From: Craterostigma plantagineum
Lineage: Eukaryota; Streptophyta; Magnoliopsida; Lamiales; Linderniaceae
Direction: 5' to 3'
Length of the DNA: 64,000 bases
NCBI GenBank assembly: GCA_027422505.1
Contig: JAPQWV010000050.1
Coordinates: 3,968,001-4,032,000, forward strand
Every line of letters begins with the position of its first letter. The stretch's first letter is position 1. The notes beneath the pieces are model-generated. The model was not told the DNA's origin. It ran no database searches and worked only from the letters and a program-made list of their open reading frames with translations. A program made the translations under genes and the position numbers. Below, one piece after another: positions 46,328 to 57,917 of the stretch.

Positions 46328-46909
46328 CTTTCTATTCTTCTTAGGCATTTGAGCCCTGAAATTGGAAATATTGAGTTTTGAGACTGTAATTGTGCTATTA
46401 CTAAAGGTGTTCATCTTAGACATGACATGAGTTGTTAGAACTTGAATGAAACGACTTGCTTTTGATCCTTGAGGAGAATTGTGAATATATTCATTTGGCT
46501 AAATTTGAATCTTACTTGTTGGTTGAGTTGAGACATAATGGTTTCCGTGGGACCAATTTCATGATCTATGTTTCTTGTCTCAAATTGATAAACAGAGAGA
46601 ATTTGATATGCCAATTTTTCGTTTTAAAAATTTTAATGATCATTGGTAGAATCTCATTGGCCCGACTAAATTGCAATAGCAGAGAAATAAATGAACGAAA
46701 AATAGTTAGTGCACAAACTGACCGTTGGGACATTTATAAAAGCACCACCCAAGCCAAAAAGCACAAAATTATTACACATCGGTTCAAAATTTCAAATTCG
46801 AATAGCCGTTAAATCCCCACATTAATAGAAAAAAACATCAAGAAATCGGACGAAGCAACAAAAATTCCAAACCACCTTTAAAAATTAAAATCTGCCAAGC
46901 TAAAAAGCC

Positions 46910-48779
46910 ATGACTGGCTGCAAGAAAATAACAGCCACGAATCAAGCGCATCGCAGCAGTTCGACGTATCGAAGCCCACTCATCGAGAGAAACCAGCCAA
47001 GTAGCAGCAGCTCAAGCGAAAGAGTTCCACTTGAATCTCACTTTAGCCTCAACAAGAATCTCAACAAGGAAAATGTGTGTCCAAATTCCAGCCAACATGC
47101 GTCCGCTAATTGCAATGAGGGGAATAAAGATTCATCGCATCGTCAGATAAAGGATGGCCCTTTGAAGCCGACGTCACTTCAGCTATGCATAAAGAAAAAT
47201 GAGCCTGATTTGGGCATTGGGCTGAAGATATGGGATTACTCTGATTCTGAATCTGCTCCAGCCTCTTCTTGGTCGAATCTTCCTAACAGGTAATTTAGTG
47301 CAAGTATTTGATGAGTAGATTTCGTTGGATTGATCATATTGTTGTAAAGATTTGCTTTTTTTAGCATGGGCTGTACTTTTATTGCAGGCATTTGCTGTAT
47401 AGGCCTTTGCCCGTGGATGTTGGGAGGTGTAGCTGTATCATTGTTAGAGATTCTTCGCCAGATGGATTGGATGGAGGGACTTTGTACACTCTTTATACCA
47501 ATGTAAGAACCTATTTGTAGTTTGCGTTTAAGGCTTTGATATGTTTGGTTTATCGATTCTTGGAATCTATATGAGATTGCGGCTGATCTGTAAGAAATGA
47601 ATCATGAATTACCGATAAGTGTGTTTGTTTATAGTGATCTTGCATCTCTTATAGGAAGGACAAGGAAGACAAAATCGAATGCTTGCCATGGCCCATCATA
47701 GAAGGCGAAAGGGAAGGTCTGAATTCGTCGTAGCACAAAATGCGAGGGGCGTAATGGCTCGGGCAGAAGACAGTTTAATAGGAATCATCACTGCTAACAT
47801 TATTGGATCGAAGTATCATATATGGGACCAGGTAAAATTCATTTCTTTACCATGGAAGAAGCAAAAAAAATGGGATTTTTTTTTCGACCTCAGTTAATCT
47901 TGAGATGGGATTTGATGTGTTTGCTGCAGGGCCCTTGTCTGAATTCAGCCAAAAAAACTCCAAAACTGTTGGCTGCAGTTAGGTAAGGAGCCAAATTTAG
48001 AGATTATTTTGCCAAGATTTTATCTTTATTACAATTCACCTCGTTTCGTAGGTTTGTTCCTACTGTCTCGACGTGGAGCGGTTGTTACCGAATTATGAAA
48101 GCTTGGATACCTAAGCATCAATCTATGCAGCTGAAGAATGTTAACCAGGTAATAAAATGTGATTAAGGGCTAATCAGTTGCATGAATTATGTCTAAATTT
48201 GGCAGTGGAATCGCTTTTTGTTCTTCAGATACAACACATCAATGGATTGCCAATGGAATGGGATGAGAACAGCGATAGAGTTCATCAGTTATACTCAAAG
48301 GTTCCTTCTTACAACAAGGTGAGTGATTCAATATACGTATCGAAACTTTTACTGTCTTAAGATAGACGGTTGTTGATCATAGGTGTTACTATATTGCAGA
48401 CTACGAAGCAGTACGAGCTTGATTTCAAAGATAGAGGAAGGACGGGACTTAAAATCCATAGCTCGGCGAAGAACTTTCAGTTAACATTGGAGGTAACGAA
48501 ACATTTTTTTCGCCAGAAAGATTTGAATTCGTTAAAAATGTATCCTTTTTGTTGCAGAGAAATGGAAAACAAACTATACTTCAGCTGGGAAGAGTTGGGA
48601 AGTCTAAATTCTTGATGGATTACAGGTGAATTATGCTAATAAACTCTTTGTTTCGAACAAGAAAATAGTCTTTAAGGTTCGATTTTTTTTTGTCCTTTTT
48701 CAGATACCCTTTGTCGGGCTACCAAGCATTCTCCATGTGTTTGGCTTCCATCGATTCGAAACTCTGCTGCACTGTGTAG
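46910..48779 (+). CDS. TULP8: Tubby-like protein, TLP8 type without F-box
   Basis: Nine exons: 46910-47289, 47388-47502, 47655-47831, 47930-47982, 48052-48148, 48229-48318, 48400-48492, 48558-48625 and 48704-48779, phase-consistent, 382 residues. A Ser-rich N-terminus of about 125 residues has no F-box, unlike most plant Tubby-like proteins. The tubby domain follows: VGRCSCIIVRDSSPDGLDGG, FVVAQNARGVMARAEDSLIG, WIPKHQSMQLKNVNQ, HSSAKNFQLTLERNGKQTIL, and the signature end YPLSGYQAFSMCLASIDSKL with CCTV. Tubby domains bind PI(4,5)P2 at the plasma membrane and may release to the nucleus. The lack of F-box and the exact C-terminus fit Arabidopsis TLP8, by recognition. The gene appears intact. Confidence 0.85.
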
Positions 48780-50605
48780 TTGAACACAAACTCTTCTTAT
48801 TGAAGACAAGTTTGTAGCTTTTGAAGTAGCTTTCATTCTTTCATCATTTGGACTGTAAGAACTCATCAGCAATGGCAGTGATTAATGCCCCTTTAGTCAT
48901 TGAGTTATCGTTGGAAACATCGAGTTTACTCATTCTCCTCCTATATATAGAGCAGCTCATGGATAAAATAAAACCTCGAAAAAACACACATTTTATTAGA
49001 AGAATCGAATATGGCAACTAACCTAGGATCAGTAATAATCAACTCAATGCCTTCCCATTCATCCTCAGCTAGTAAAGAATCGACAGAAGATTAATGCATG
49101 CATTCTTGGAACATTTTACATATCTTAATATCACAAATTCGCATTGCAACTTTCCCTTCATTGGCCTATTACCTCATATCATAGTTTCGGAACCATCGTA
49201 CTATTTTCGCCAGCTTGTCGTTCGTACGCCATTGGAATTAGCTAAAATGAGATTCCCTGACAACGTTCGACGACTTGTCTTCTTTTCGAGAAACATTTCC
49301 TATGATGACATCATAGTCTACCACTGTCTTCTTAAGGGTAAACATTCCCATGGATTTGGAATGTGTTCAAAGCGAATCCTCTTTGTTTTTCTTACGTGGA
49401 TTTGTTTTCTTGCAAAGAAGTGGTAAAAAACGTGTCTTAGTTGCTCAAGTTCGTAAAGTTGCTCTCTAGGTAATACGATATGTGTTAGCCGCTTCTCGTC
49501 AGCCAATAGCCGCGCGAGTGAGGTGCACGAGCTTCAGAGCGAGTTTGACTAATTAGCTAATCAGATTGAGTAAAAATCCAATTACCAGAACCATTTTTCT
49601 TCTGCCAGAGAAGGTACTATCTCTCCGGCGTAATGTACAACTTAAATTTGTCGTACGTGACGCATAGAATGTTGTACAGTTGTTAAATGGAGCATTGACC
49701 AATCTAATCTGGGACACGGCGAGAGGAGAGAGAAATTACGGGGAGAGAGAAAGGGAGCTTCGAATCGAAGAGGAGAGAGCGATCAGGGGACAGAATATAG
49801 AGAAAAAGGGTTCCCTTAGATTTTCTTGATTCGGTGGATGATTTGATAGGAAGGCGAAATTGGAAGGCGAAACGGAGAATGCGAAGCCAATCTTTTCGGA
49901 AGGGATGAGGAGCAACGGTCGGAATGAGTAGCATGTTCTCCGAAGAAGTGAAGCGAAGCAAAAATTTGAAATTTGAAGCTTAGAGTGTACTCTGTTCATT
50001 TGGTTCGAGCGTTTGAATCTGAATTCTGAAGTTCCGAAGACGGTCGCACGATTCTCCAGGTTCGGCGAGCTGATATGCAGCATAACGTTTGAAATTTTAT
50101 GTTATCCCCGATGCATTATGCTGCTGTACTCGGAATTCGAAGTGGAACTTCACGCTCTAACCTTTTGATGAATCGGTGAATTTGGGTTGTCGCTGAATTT
50201 TAGTAGTTCTCAAAGCAATTGCTTGCTGTGGTGGTTTGCTGAGAGTTGCAGGGAATTTTTTGTATTTGGTTTTTTAGGTTTTGGGTGAATAAAGGTTCGG
50301 TTGAATCTAACTTTTGAAGCTAGAGAGTATCTGAAGTTCATAATTTTGGAGGGAGAGTCAGTTTGGCTGGAAATTTGAGATCTTGTTGTGTGAAGTTGGA
50401 GCTTTGATTGTCTGAATGTTTTGAAGGCGAGGGTTAGGATATGGGATTCAGTTCGTCACCGTCGAACTTTCCATTCGACGGATAAAAAGAAAGTATGAAA
50501 AGGGGCTTTGTGATGTGGATCAGAAAAGTAATGCTTTAGTTCTTCTTATATAGTAGAGTTTGTCTTTGTTGTATGGATATATAGTTTCCGAGGAGAGACA
50601 CAACA
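48780..50605. other. Intergenic region and long 5' leader of ADA1
   Basis: Starts with the TLP8 3'UTR. An open frame of 110 codons at 49094-49426 has no recognisable domain and I do not call it. From about 49720 the DNA is gagaga-rich, then the sequence to 50605 looks like a transcribed leader with in-frame stops, so ADA1 probably has a long 5'UTR, possibly with an intron. No repeat element seen. Confidence 0.4.
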
Positions 50606-51673
50606 ATGAAGCCTCCTCAGCAGCATTCTCGAATAGATATCGCTGAGTTGAAGGCTCAGTTAGTCAAGAAACTAGGCCCAGATGGATCCAAACAGTATTT
50701 CAGTTATTTGCATCGATTCTTGAGTTTAAAACTGTCAAAGGTTGAGTTCAACAAGCTCTGCCTCAGAATTCTCGGGCGGGAAAACATTACGCTCCACAAT
50801 CAGCTTATTCGTTCAGTTCTGAAAAATGCCTCGACTGCGAAACTTCCCCCACCAATTCATCACAAGGATGAGGAACTTTACCACGACGATACCTCCCACA
50901 GTAACACGACTCAGCCTTCTTGTTCAGTTGCTTTATCGAATGGAAAGGCTAAATATTCCCATCAGCTTACAGAGAATAAATCAAGTGGCTCAAACGCGGT
51001 GCTTGAAAATGGGAATATAGACCTGCCTGATGTTGATAGGCTAGCACAGCTTCATCAAGAAATTGCCCGACCACCTCATAAGAATAACGAGCACTTGGTT
51101 TCTCATCCTTCTAAAATGCTTGAGCTGAGGAGATTGCCTGATGGTTCGGTGCCTGTAAATGACAAGGGCCAGACTGACTTTAGAGATAGAAATGGTAGCA
51201 AACAAGATTGCGGGCCAACTCAAGTTAGCGTTGGTGGGGCCCAAATGCCAAGCACTAGTCGCTTAGACTTCTTTAGTCACGGTGCTTTGTTGGACAGCGC
51301 CACGTTGAGGGAAAGAATGGAACGTATAGCACTCATTCATGGTCTTGAAAAAGGGGTGTCGTTGGATTGTGCCAACTTACTCAACCTTGGTTTGGATTCT
51401 TACCTCAAGGGATTAATTGGGTCTAGCATTGAACTCAGGGGAATATCAAGGTCAGGCCAAAAGTTGCAAGAAATTGATGGGCACAAGCATTTCCCCGATA
51501 CGAAGCTAGTTAATGGGGTAAGGCCAGGCTATCAGCTTCAGACGCAGGGTAATCGTTTGGTACCGATTTCTTTACAAGAATTTAAGGTTGCCATGGAAAC
51601 GAATCCACGGCAGCTCGGCCAACACTGGCCATTATTGCTAGAGAAAATAAGCACACGTGCGTTTGAAGAATGA
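50606..51673 (+). CDS. ADA1: SAGA complex subunit ADA1 (TADA1-like)
   Basis: A single coding exon of 355 residues. The N-terminus (IDIAELKAQLVKKLGPDGSK, YFSYLHRFLSLKLSKVEFNK, LCLRILGRENITLHNQLIRS) is the SAGA-Tad1 signature of ADA1/HFI1 proteins. The middle is a polar linker rich in Ser, Asn and His. The C-terminal part has RERMERIALIHGLEKGVSLD, LLNLGLDSYLKGLIGSSIEL and SLQEFKVAMETNPRQLGQHW, matching the histone-fold-like region that pairs with TAF12 in the SAGA coactivator. SAGA acetylates histone H3 and deubiquitinates H2B at active promoters. Intronless coding regions are common for plant ADA1 genes. It looks intact. Confidence 0.85.
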   Translation: MKPPQQHSRIDIAELKAQLVKKLGPDGSKQYFSYLHRFLSLKLSKVEFNKLCLRILGRENITLHNQLIRSVLKNASTAKLPPPIHHKDEELYHDDTSHSNTTQPSCSVALSNGKAKYSHQLTENKSSGSNAVLENGNIDLPDVDRLAQLHQEIARPPHKNNEHLVSHPSKMLELRRLPDGSVPVNDKGQTDFRDRNGSKQDCGPTQVSVGGAQMPSTSRLDFFSHGALLDSATLRERMERIALIHGLEKGVSLDCANLLNLGLDSYLKGLIGSSIELRGISRSGQKLQEIDGHKHFPDTKLVNGVRPGYQLQTQGNRLVPISLQEFKVAMETNPRQLGQHWPLLLEKISTRAFEE

Positions 51674-52412
51674 GTCAACATATGTCAGAAAGCTAATGCT
51701 TTGTCGTCTGGCCTCAATATGGTCTTGTTCATTGCCTTTCCAGCAAGCTCAGTGCACTTGATGTTCTCCATTCGAAGATACATTTGACCAAGCGTGGGCA
51801 TATCTCATGGAAATTCGCAGAAATGAACGGAACTGAACCTATATGGTACGTGCTGCTGATGTGGCGATGATGTTGTATGATTAGATTGTCTTTTTTACTT
51901 ACAATATTCTTTTTCACCTTTTTCTTGTAATTTATGATATGATCAGTGGAAGGAAAGTGTTAGAACAGTTTTGCAGGAATAATATCTGTAGTAGAATCAC
52001 TCTGTCATAGGCTCAGGTCAGCTTTCACCTAATGCCATAGACATGTATGTAATGTACCTTTTTTAACTATGCAAATTGCTCTCTATTTAATTTCAGCAAC
52101 ACAGATTTAAATTAGTTCGTTTCATGGCTGGTTCTTCTGTCTCCTTACTACTTCCTCAACTTTCAGATGTTGTAGTAACTCAGTATACATTGTAACACAG
52201 TCTTGCTGGAAAAAAAAACCTGTCTTTAGATTATTATGATCTGTGCTGTGCTGTGGTTGGGATTATGACAAGGTACATTTACAAAAACGGTCCCAACTTC
52301 CAAGAAAAAAGGCGATTCGACTCGATCTGAGATGTAGTAACACATGTTCTTGCACAACATAGCAACTGTATGTGAATCATTGAAGCAGCAGTTTGTTACT
52401 CTGTATCTTTTC
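51674..52412. other. 3' regions of two convergent genes
   Basis: Between the stop codons of ADA1 (plus) and the 90-residue gene (minus). Non-coding, AT-rich, with no repeat element recognised; the two 3'UTRs probably share this 740 bp. Confidence 0.5.
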
Positions 52413-53306
52413 TCACTGAGCTTGATCATCTCTGGCGAAGGATCGAATTGGTGCAATGTTTCTCCATGGCCATCTTCGCTTGCGCTTGGTATGGCGAGCA
52501 ATGACCTGAGAGGGCTCGGTTTTCCTCAGCATTTCCCACATGATCTGTACATCCTCGTACCCGCATGTCTGAATGTCGTCGTGAAGCTTCAGAAGCCCAG
52601 CGCCTGATAGAAAGAAAGCAGACATCAAATTACTGTTAAAAGAAACAAACAAGTAATATCTTCTGTAAAAACTGTCTTCTTCTATTTGGCGATGGCAAAG
52701 GAATCACCATGTTCTTTCCTACAACATTGCTTGACTTTTGGACCATTTTCACTGTCTGAGTGGACTATTCAGATGCTATTTTGTAGGTGAGATGTGATGA
52801 AAAGGAATAATATAAGTCAAAACTCAAAAGCCCACCACCGTGAGTGCAGACAAGTGGTGGATTTTGACAAGATTCCCAATTACATTATGGCATAACAATA
52901 TGACAGAACAAAACAGAAGATATTACACTCCAATCTTCTGGATGGGATTCGAACAAGACCACTGTAATAATAATAATCTTCTTTGGTTGCGTTAGAATCT
53001 TTGATACGATTCTTTTTTTTTTTTTATATTCAATAAGGAAAAAAAAAAACAGAAACCCAAATGTTGAAATGAAACAAAGGACTACCTACAATCAAATTTG
53101 AACCCCAGAAAAAAAAATTGAATCTTGGTACTTACAAACCAAACCACAGAGAAGAATCAAGAAAACTACATGGCAAGAAAAAAGACCGATAGTTCCTTTG
53201 GATGGTAAAATTTTATACTCGTACCGTTCTTGCGAGCCTTAACGCGAGCAGAAACAGAGAACCAAGCTTTCCTTACAGGGAAGACCACTTTTCTCCACAG
53301 CTCCAT
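52413..53306 (-). CDS. Small conserved plant protein, unknown function
   Basis: Two exons on the minus strand: 53225-53306 and 52413-52603, separated by a 621-bp intron with GT-AG ends and matching phase; 90 residues. The first exon gives MELWRKVVFPVRKAWFSVSA then RVKARKN. The second begins GAGLLKLHDDIQTCGYEDVQ, then IMWEMLRKTE and ends in a basic Arg/Trp-rich tail (KRKRRWPWR). The junction block ARKNGAGLLKLHDDIQTCGY is a pattern I recall from uncharacterised proteins in many angiosperms, but no function is known to me. It is basic and has no signal peptide or membrane helix. Easily missed because each exon alone is short. Confidence 0.75.
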
Positions 53307-53862
53307 AACCTTAATCTTCACTTTCTTCTTGCTTAACACTGATACTCTAAACCCAGCCAGAACTGTTGTAGTGAAGCTCTTTTATGCAAAAACAGTTGTA
53401 TATATTAAATATATATACAGTCGATCGATCAATCTTTCTGGTGAGGCTTCGAACTTCGAAGACAAGAACAGAGTTAAACGAAGTGATGAACGCAGTGTGA
53501 TTGTGGGCTTTGAGCTCGGCTTTAAATATAATCCCAAGACCCATAAATCCTTGACAATTGAAGTGGAAGGTTGTTATTGCCACTTGGGAAGAACGCAGAG
53601 ACTTTTAGTGAGAAATGTAGGGCCCACATTCACCGACACGTGACAGTGTGCAGCGGTGGAGAATTCTTTATATTAAAGGTGAAACGTGGTCTTTTGTGGA
53701 TGAAGAAGAGATATGGCCCCTTTATTTATTTATTATTTTTCTTTTATTAGTTTCGTTGTCGATTCAATTGGATTTTGACTTCTTTCGTTGGTTTATTTAA
53801 TTATTCAGTTAACATTTAGATTTCTATTGAAAATATTGAGATTTTCGAGTTATAAGAGGGTG

Positions 53863-54268
53863 AATCTATAGAAAAATACCCAATTGGATAAAATTTTGAC
53901 ACATAGGTACCTATGTCAGAAAATTTTACAGATAGGTACCCGATTTAATTTTTACCAGTTTCTTTAGTCATGTCGTACCTTCATGTGTGTATATTACGTA
54001 CTGTAACACGTTGATATAGGGTACCTAAATATAGCATACGTCGTACCTACGGCATACCTCTGTGTTACATAGGGCGTACCTAAGTATAGCATACGTCGTA
54101 CCATTTTCTGTTATATAGGGTGCCCAAATGTGTTGTATGGTGTACTTTCGGGGATCGGGTACCTATGTGCAAAAAATTTATTCTGTTAGGTACTTACATA
54201 TAAAAAAATCCTGACAGGGTACTAAATTACATGTTTTATCCAAATAAGTACTTATGTGTAAATACCCC
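53863..54268. repeat. Dispersed repeat with periodic ggtacc motifs, copy B
   Basis: Same family and orientation as 36718-37146, about 17 kb away. Similarity starts at aatctatagaaaaataccc and ends near acttatgtgtaaatacccc. No TSD evident. Non-coding. Confidence 0.75.
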
Positions 54269-54889
54269 TTATAAGAGAAGACTTTATTCAGTTAATAAAA
54301 TTGAAGCCTTTATCTTTGACTGAAGATCGACATATAACATATTAATTTTTTCTGCCCTCTGGACATATATAAAATATAATTCCGCATAAACACACAATAA
54401 TCATATGCTCTTGACTTTCGGTCGTAGATTGGGGATTATATTATATACAATATATATTTTATAATGTTTTTGAATTCGAAGCTTCAAATCCGTCGGCAGT
54501 GAAGTCGCAAGAAAGTCTTAGACAAGACGAGTGTTCGATTTATGAATTAAAACCATCTTAATGCCATTTTATTATTCAAAATAATCATAAGAAAATGCAA
54601 TAAGCCATAAACAGACGGGAGAATATTCAAATAAGTCATCCGAAGGTCCCATTGTGAAATGAAAGCAATAACAATAAATATTGTGTTTGAACGTCCATGA
54701 AGCACGTGATTATTTGAAGTCCTTAAATAAATAGGTGTGTACTCAATCTCCTTGAATGAAAAAAAAAGGCCAGAAAACCTTTTGCACTATTATACATATA
54801 TGTAAAAAAAAAAAACCTATTTATATTAAAAAAGATACATAAAACTGAGGTTCGATATTGATGATGATAATATGAATGATATAAAACAA
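54269..54889. other. AT-rich spacer after the activase-like gene
   Basis: Non-coding AT-rich DNA with poly-A runs; no recognisable element. Probably holds the 3'UTR of the minus-strand gene. Confidence 0.4.
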
Positions 54890-57123
54890 TCAATCCATGT
54901 TCTTCAGGTATTCCTTCGCAAGATTAGTTTCCATTATCAGCTTCTGCTCTCTAATAAGATCATTTCCAGATTCTAGTAAACCTTCCAATGTTTGCTACGC
55001 AAGTAAACAAAAAAATCAGATAATAATAATATTAATAAAAAGTTTGGATAAAAAAACATTTTTTATAACAAAAATAATAATAATAATATTAATAAAAAGT
55101 TTGGATAAAAAAAAAACATTTTTTATAACAAAAATCCATGAAGAAGAGGATTACCTCTGGGGCAGTAAACTCAGGAAGTTGATCATTCTTTTTAAGCTTC
55201 ATCAGTGTTTTACCAATCTTTTCAGCACCACCACAATCATTCACCCACTGTTTTTTTTTTTAAATAGACAATATGAAAAAAATGGTTAATGTATAGAAAG
55301 ATGCGAATTACTGCGTAAATCTACCTTCAGTATGGAGCGATCATACGTTCGCGATCATAGTGCGCCGTAAAAGTCCAGCGCTGCGACGTTAAAAATCGTA
55401 AGAAAGAAAATTTTGAATTCAAAAGATATCGACGTCGATCGATGTGAAAAAATGTACCTTGATTAGGAAATTCGCGGACAATCACGGCGATCTCGTCCTT
55501 TCTTATCCCATCTTTTTCGTACATTTTCCAGACAATATTCACAATGTCTTCTTCCGTCGGCTGCCTGTAGTAAATAATAACAGAAATGGGTCGGCCTTTC
55601 TTCGAAAGCGATGAGTCGTAGATAACTCTAACTCACCAATAAAACTTATCCATTCTTCCGTCGCGAATCAAAGGGGCGTAAATCCTCGAGAAATCGTTGC
55701 CCGTCACTATAATCGGGACCCTATTCGTAACGTCGGTTTCTCGCCAGACTTGACCTACGCTCACCCTCGTGGGAATGTCTGCAATGTTCATTAGAGTTCC
55801 CACCACAATCTGATTGTTCACAGTCATCTGTGTGTTGCCTGAGAATGTTACGTCGATGGTTTTCAGATAAAGTTGTAAAGCGTAAACGTCGAATGATAAA
55901 GAATCGTTCACTTACCAAACCGACCAAGGCCAGCATCGATGTCGTTGATCATCAGACAGCTCATCTTCCCCTGTAATAACGTATAAACTGGTCGAAACTT
56001 CGAAGCAAGAATTCTTACACGGCGAAAAGTATGTATTTTTTACCTGGTTTTGGATCACTTGGGAAGCAGTTCTGTACCGTTCGCGAATCAGTTTTCCAGG
56101 TTCACCTGTCGTGAAAGGAAAATAAAAAACAGAAAACACAGTTGGGATTTTTCTTGAAATGGTATCTTGAATAAAGGGGTCGTATTTTACCCGCATTTTC
56201 TGATTCCAATTCCCCCGCCGACATGATAACGGGTATGACCCCCATAGCCCGAAATATGAGTTCGGTCTGAAACGTTTTCCCTTGTCCTTTCCCGCCCCAA
56301 ATCCCTGTTTGAGAAAACATTACAACATATGATGATTGTAACTCTTTAAGGAGAATTTGTAATGGCTTAAGATTACCTAATATCAGCGGGATTTTGATGT
56401 TGAGGACATGAGCGAGGTAGTTCTTCGCAATGTGGACTACTGCAAACCGAAGTATTCGAAAAGATTAAGTTTTTATTTTCCTCCGACGAGAATCTGGGAT
56501 TGCATGGTCTTACCGACTTTATCCTGCCACGTGAGAAATGAGGAACATATACTGAAGCGATTACAACCCTAAAATAATTTCATCGCAGACGCACAGTAAG
56601 TGTTCGACATTGAGCCGCTGAGAAACTGTGCCTTACCAGGAAGAGTGGAGCGATGTAGTAGTCTCCTTGAAGATACTCGAAAGACCTAGTCGCCTTCTGC
56701 CTATAATCGAACACAATATCCGCTGGAAAACGCAGCAGGCGAAAGACCCAAGCATAAATTTCTACAGAAAGGAAGCGACGCAAGTGAAAGTGATGGGATT
56801 GTTTTATTACCATCTTTTCCTAGGAAATTGCCGACGAAGAGCTCGTCGATGACGCCGGACCTAGCTCCGACGGCAATATTCATGTTATCCGCCTCAGCTC
56901 CGAGCCTGTAAAGGTAATCGTTGCCCAGGGAATCCTTCGCTTCCCATGAAGACTGCTGCGATAGTTTCTTCCGCTGATTTGGGGTTTCCGCCGAGTTTGT
57001 ATTCTCATTTTCTTCGACCTTTGCGCAGGAAATCGATAAATTGCCGATGGGTTTTCGAGAGGAGAACAGTCTTCGTTTGGTGAGAGAAGGGGAGAAAGGG
57101 AAAGAGATAGCAGCAGCAGCCAT
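54890..57123 (-). CDS. Rubisco-activase-like chloroplast AAA+ protein, with an in-frame stop
   Basis: Twelve exons on the minus strand: 56811-57123, 56637-56722, 56514-56523 (10 nt), 56377-56439, 56191-56304, 56044-56105, 55916-55970, 55637-55838, 55458-55564, 55325-55380, 55155-55247 and 54890-54994. Splice sites and phases agree over 1266 nt. A Ser-rich chloroplast transit peptide precedes LGNDYLYRLGAEADNMNIAV. Walker A is GGKGQGKT (161-168), Walker B is CLMINDIDAG, followed by the sensor VTGNDFSRIYAPLIRDGRMD. The C-terminus (LIREQKLIMETNLAKEYLKN) lacks the redox tail of true activases. It resembles the Arabidopsis activase-like P-loop protein of the At1g73110 type. Codon 346 in exon 10 is TGA (55355-55357) where the family has Arg, so the product would stop after 345 of 421 residues. 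All else is intact. Confidence 0.82.
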
Positions 57124-57917
57124 AGCTGGTCATCTTTCGAGACGTATGGCTTTTTGTTTTTTTATTTTTCAAGCAAATTTTATTTTTTGTGGCCTTGAAA
57201 AATCGATGAAGATGGCAATTTTCATAATTCAGTTCTTGTCCGTTGGTTATTATCTTGGCGCCACACGAACTTCAAGGGTGAATATGAATATTAATTATTT
57301 TAATTTTTTTCTAGTAACTATTCCCTAATTCAGTATAAACTCTTATTTGGCTTGTCAATTTAAAAAAAATATTAATTTAAAAAAAAACTACCACTACGTT
57401 TATGTATAATTTATAGTTAATTACTATTCTTAGCTAATTACTATCAAATTTAAATTATATTTCTATTAAGTATTTTAAATTAAATAAATTGCTCCTTATA
57501 TATTTATATGTTATTGCACTGCTTTGAATGTGCAAATAGTACTATGTTAAAGAAAAGTTAAAATTTCAAACAAAATCATCTCACTACTTTTAATTACTAT
57601 TTTGCCCATTTATTTTTAGTTAAATTAAATATGAGATATTCATTTATTAGAGCATTTGATGTGCTAAATATACTATTTCAAATTAAATCGGCTCGCCTCA
57701 TCTTTGGACATTCATGTATTATATTGATTTATGTTCTATATTGGGCCTTTTTGTGTACATTAAGATGATACCAATATTGGGCCTTTGGCCCATTGGGCTA
57801 CTGAACCAGTCCGTACAATGAAGCGTGGAACCTATAAGTCTAGGGCGAGTCAGATGAAGAAGATTGTTTAAAAAAGGAAGGGAAAAAACGATAGGAAATT
57901 TTTTTGAACAGCTTTCA
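57124..57917. other. Shared promoter region between two divergent genes
   Basis: Spacer between the activase-like gene (minus) and the FRIGIDA-like gene (plus). Mostly AT-rich; the right part has the GGCCCA cluster annotated separately. No coding. Confidence 0.45.
57744..57800. promoter_or_regulatory. TGGGCC/GGCCCA site II cluster
   Basis: tgggcc at about 57744 and 57777, ggcccat at about 57786 and a further tgggct at 57794. They lie 120-175 bp before the FRIGIDA-like start. TCP-type site II motifs in this position are usual for plant genes active in dividing cells. Confidence 0.5.

Noticed and set aside
49094..49426. 110-codon open frame between TLP8 and ADA1
   Set aside because: No domain, no relation to neighbours and a competing minus-strand frame at 49318-49506; no splice context. 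Left as intergenic.
57864..57917. Upstream in-frame ATG of the FRIGIDA-like gene
   Set aside because: The added residues (a Lys/Gly-rich stretch) are not family-like and 57918 opens the usual Pro-rich start.
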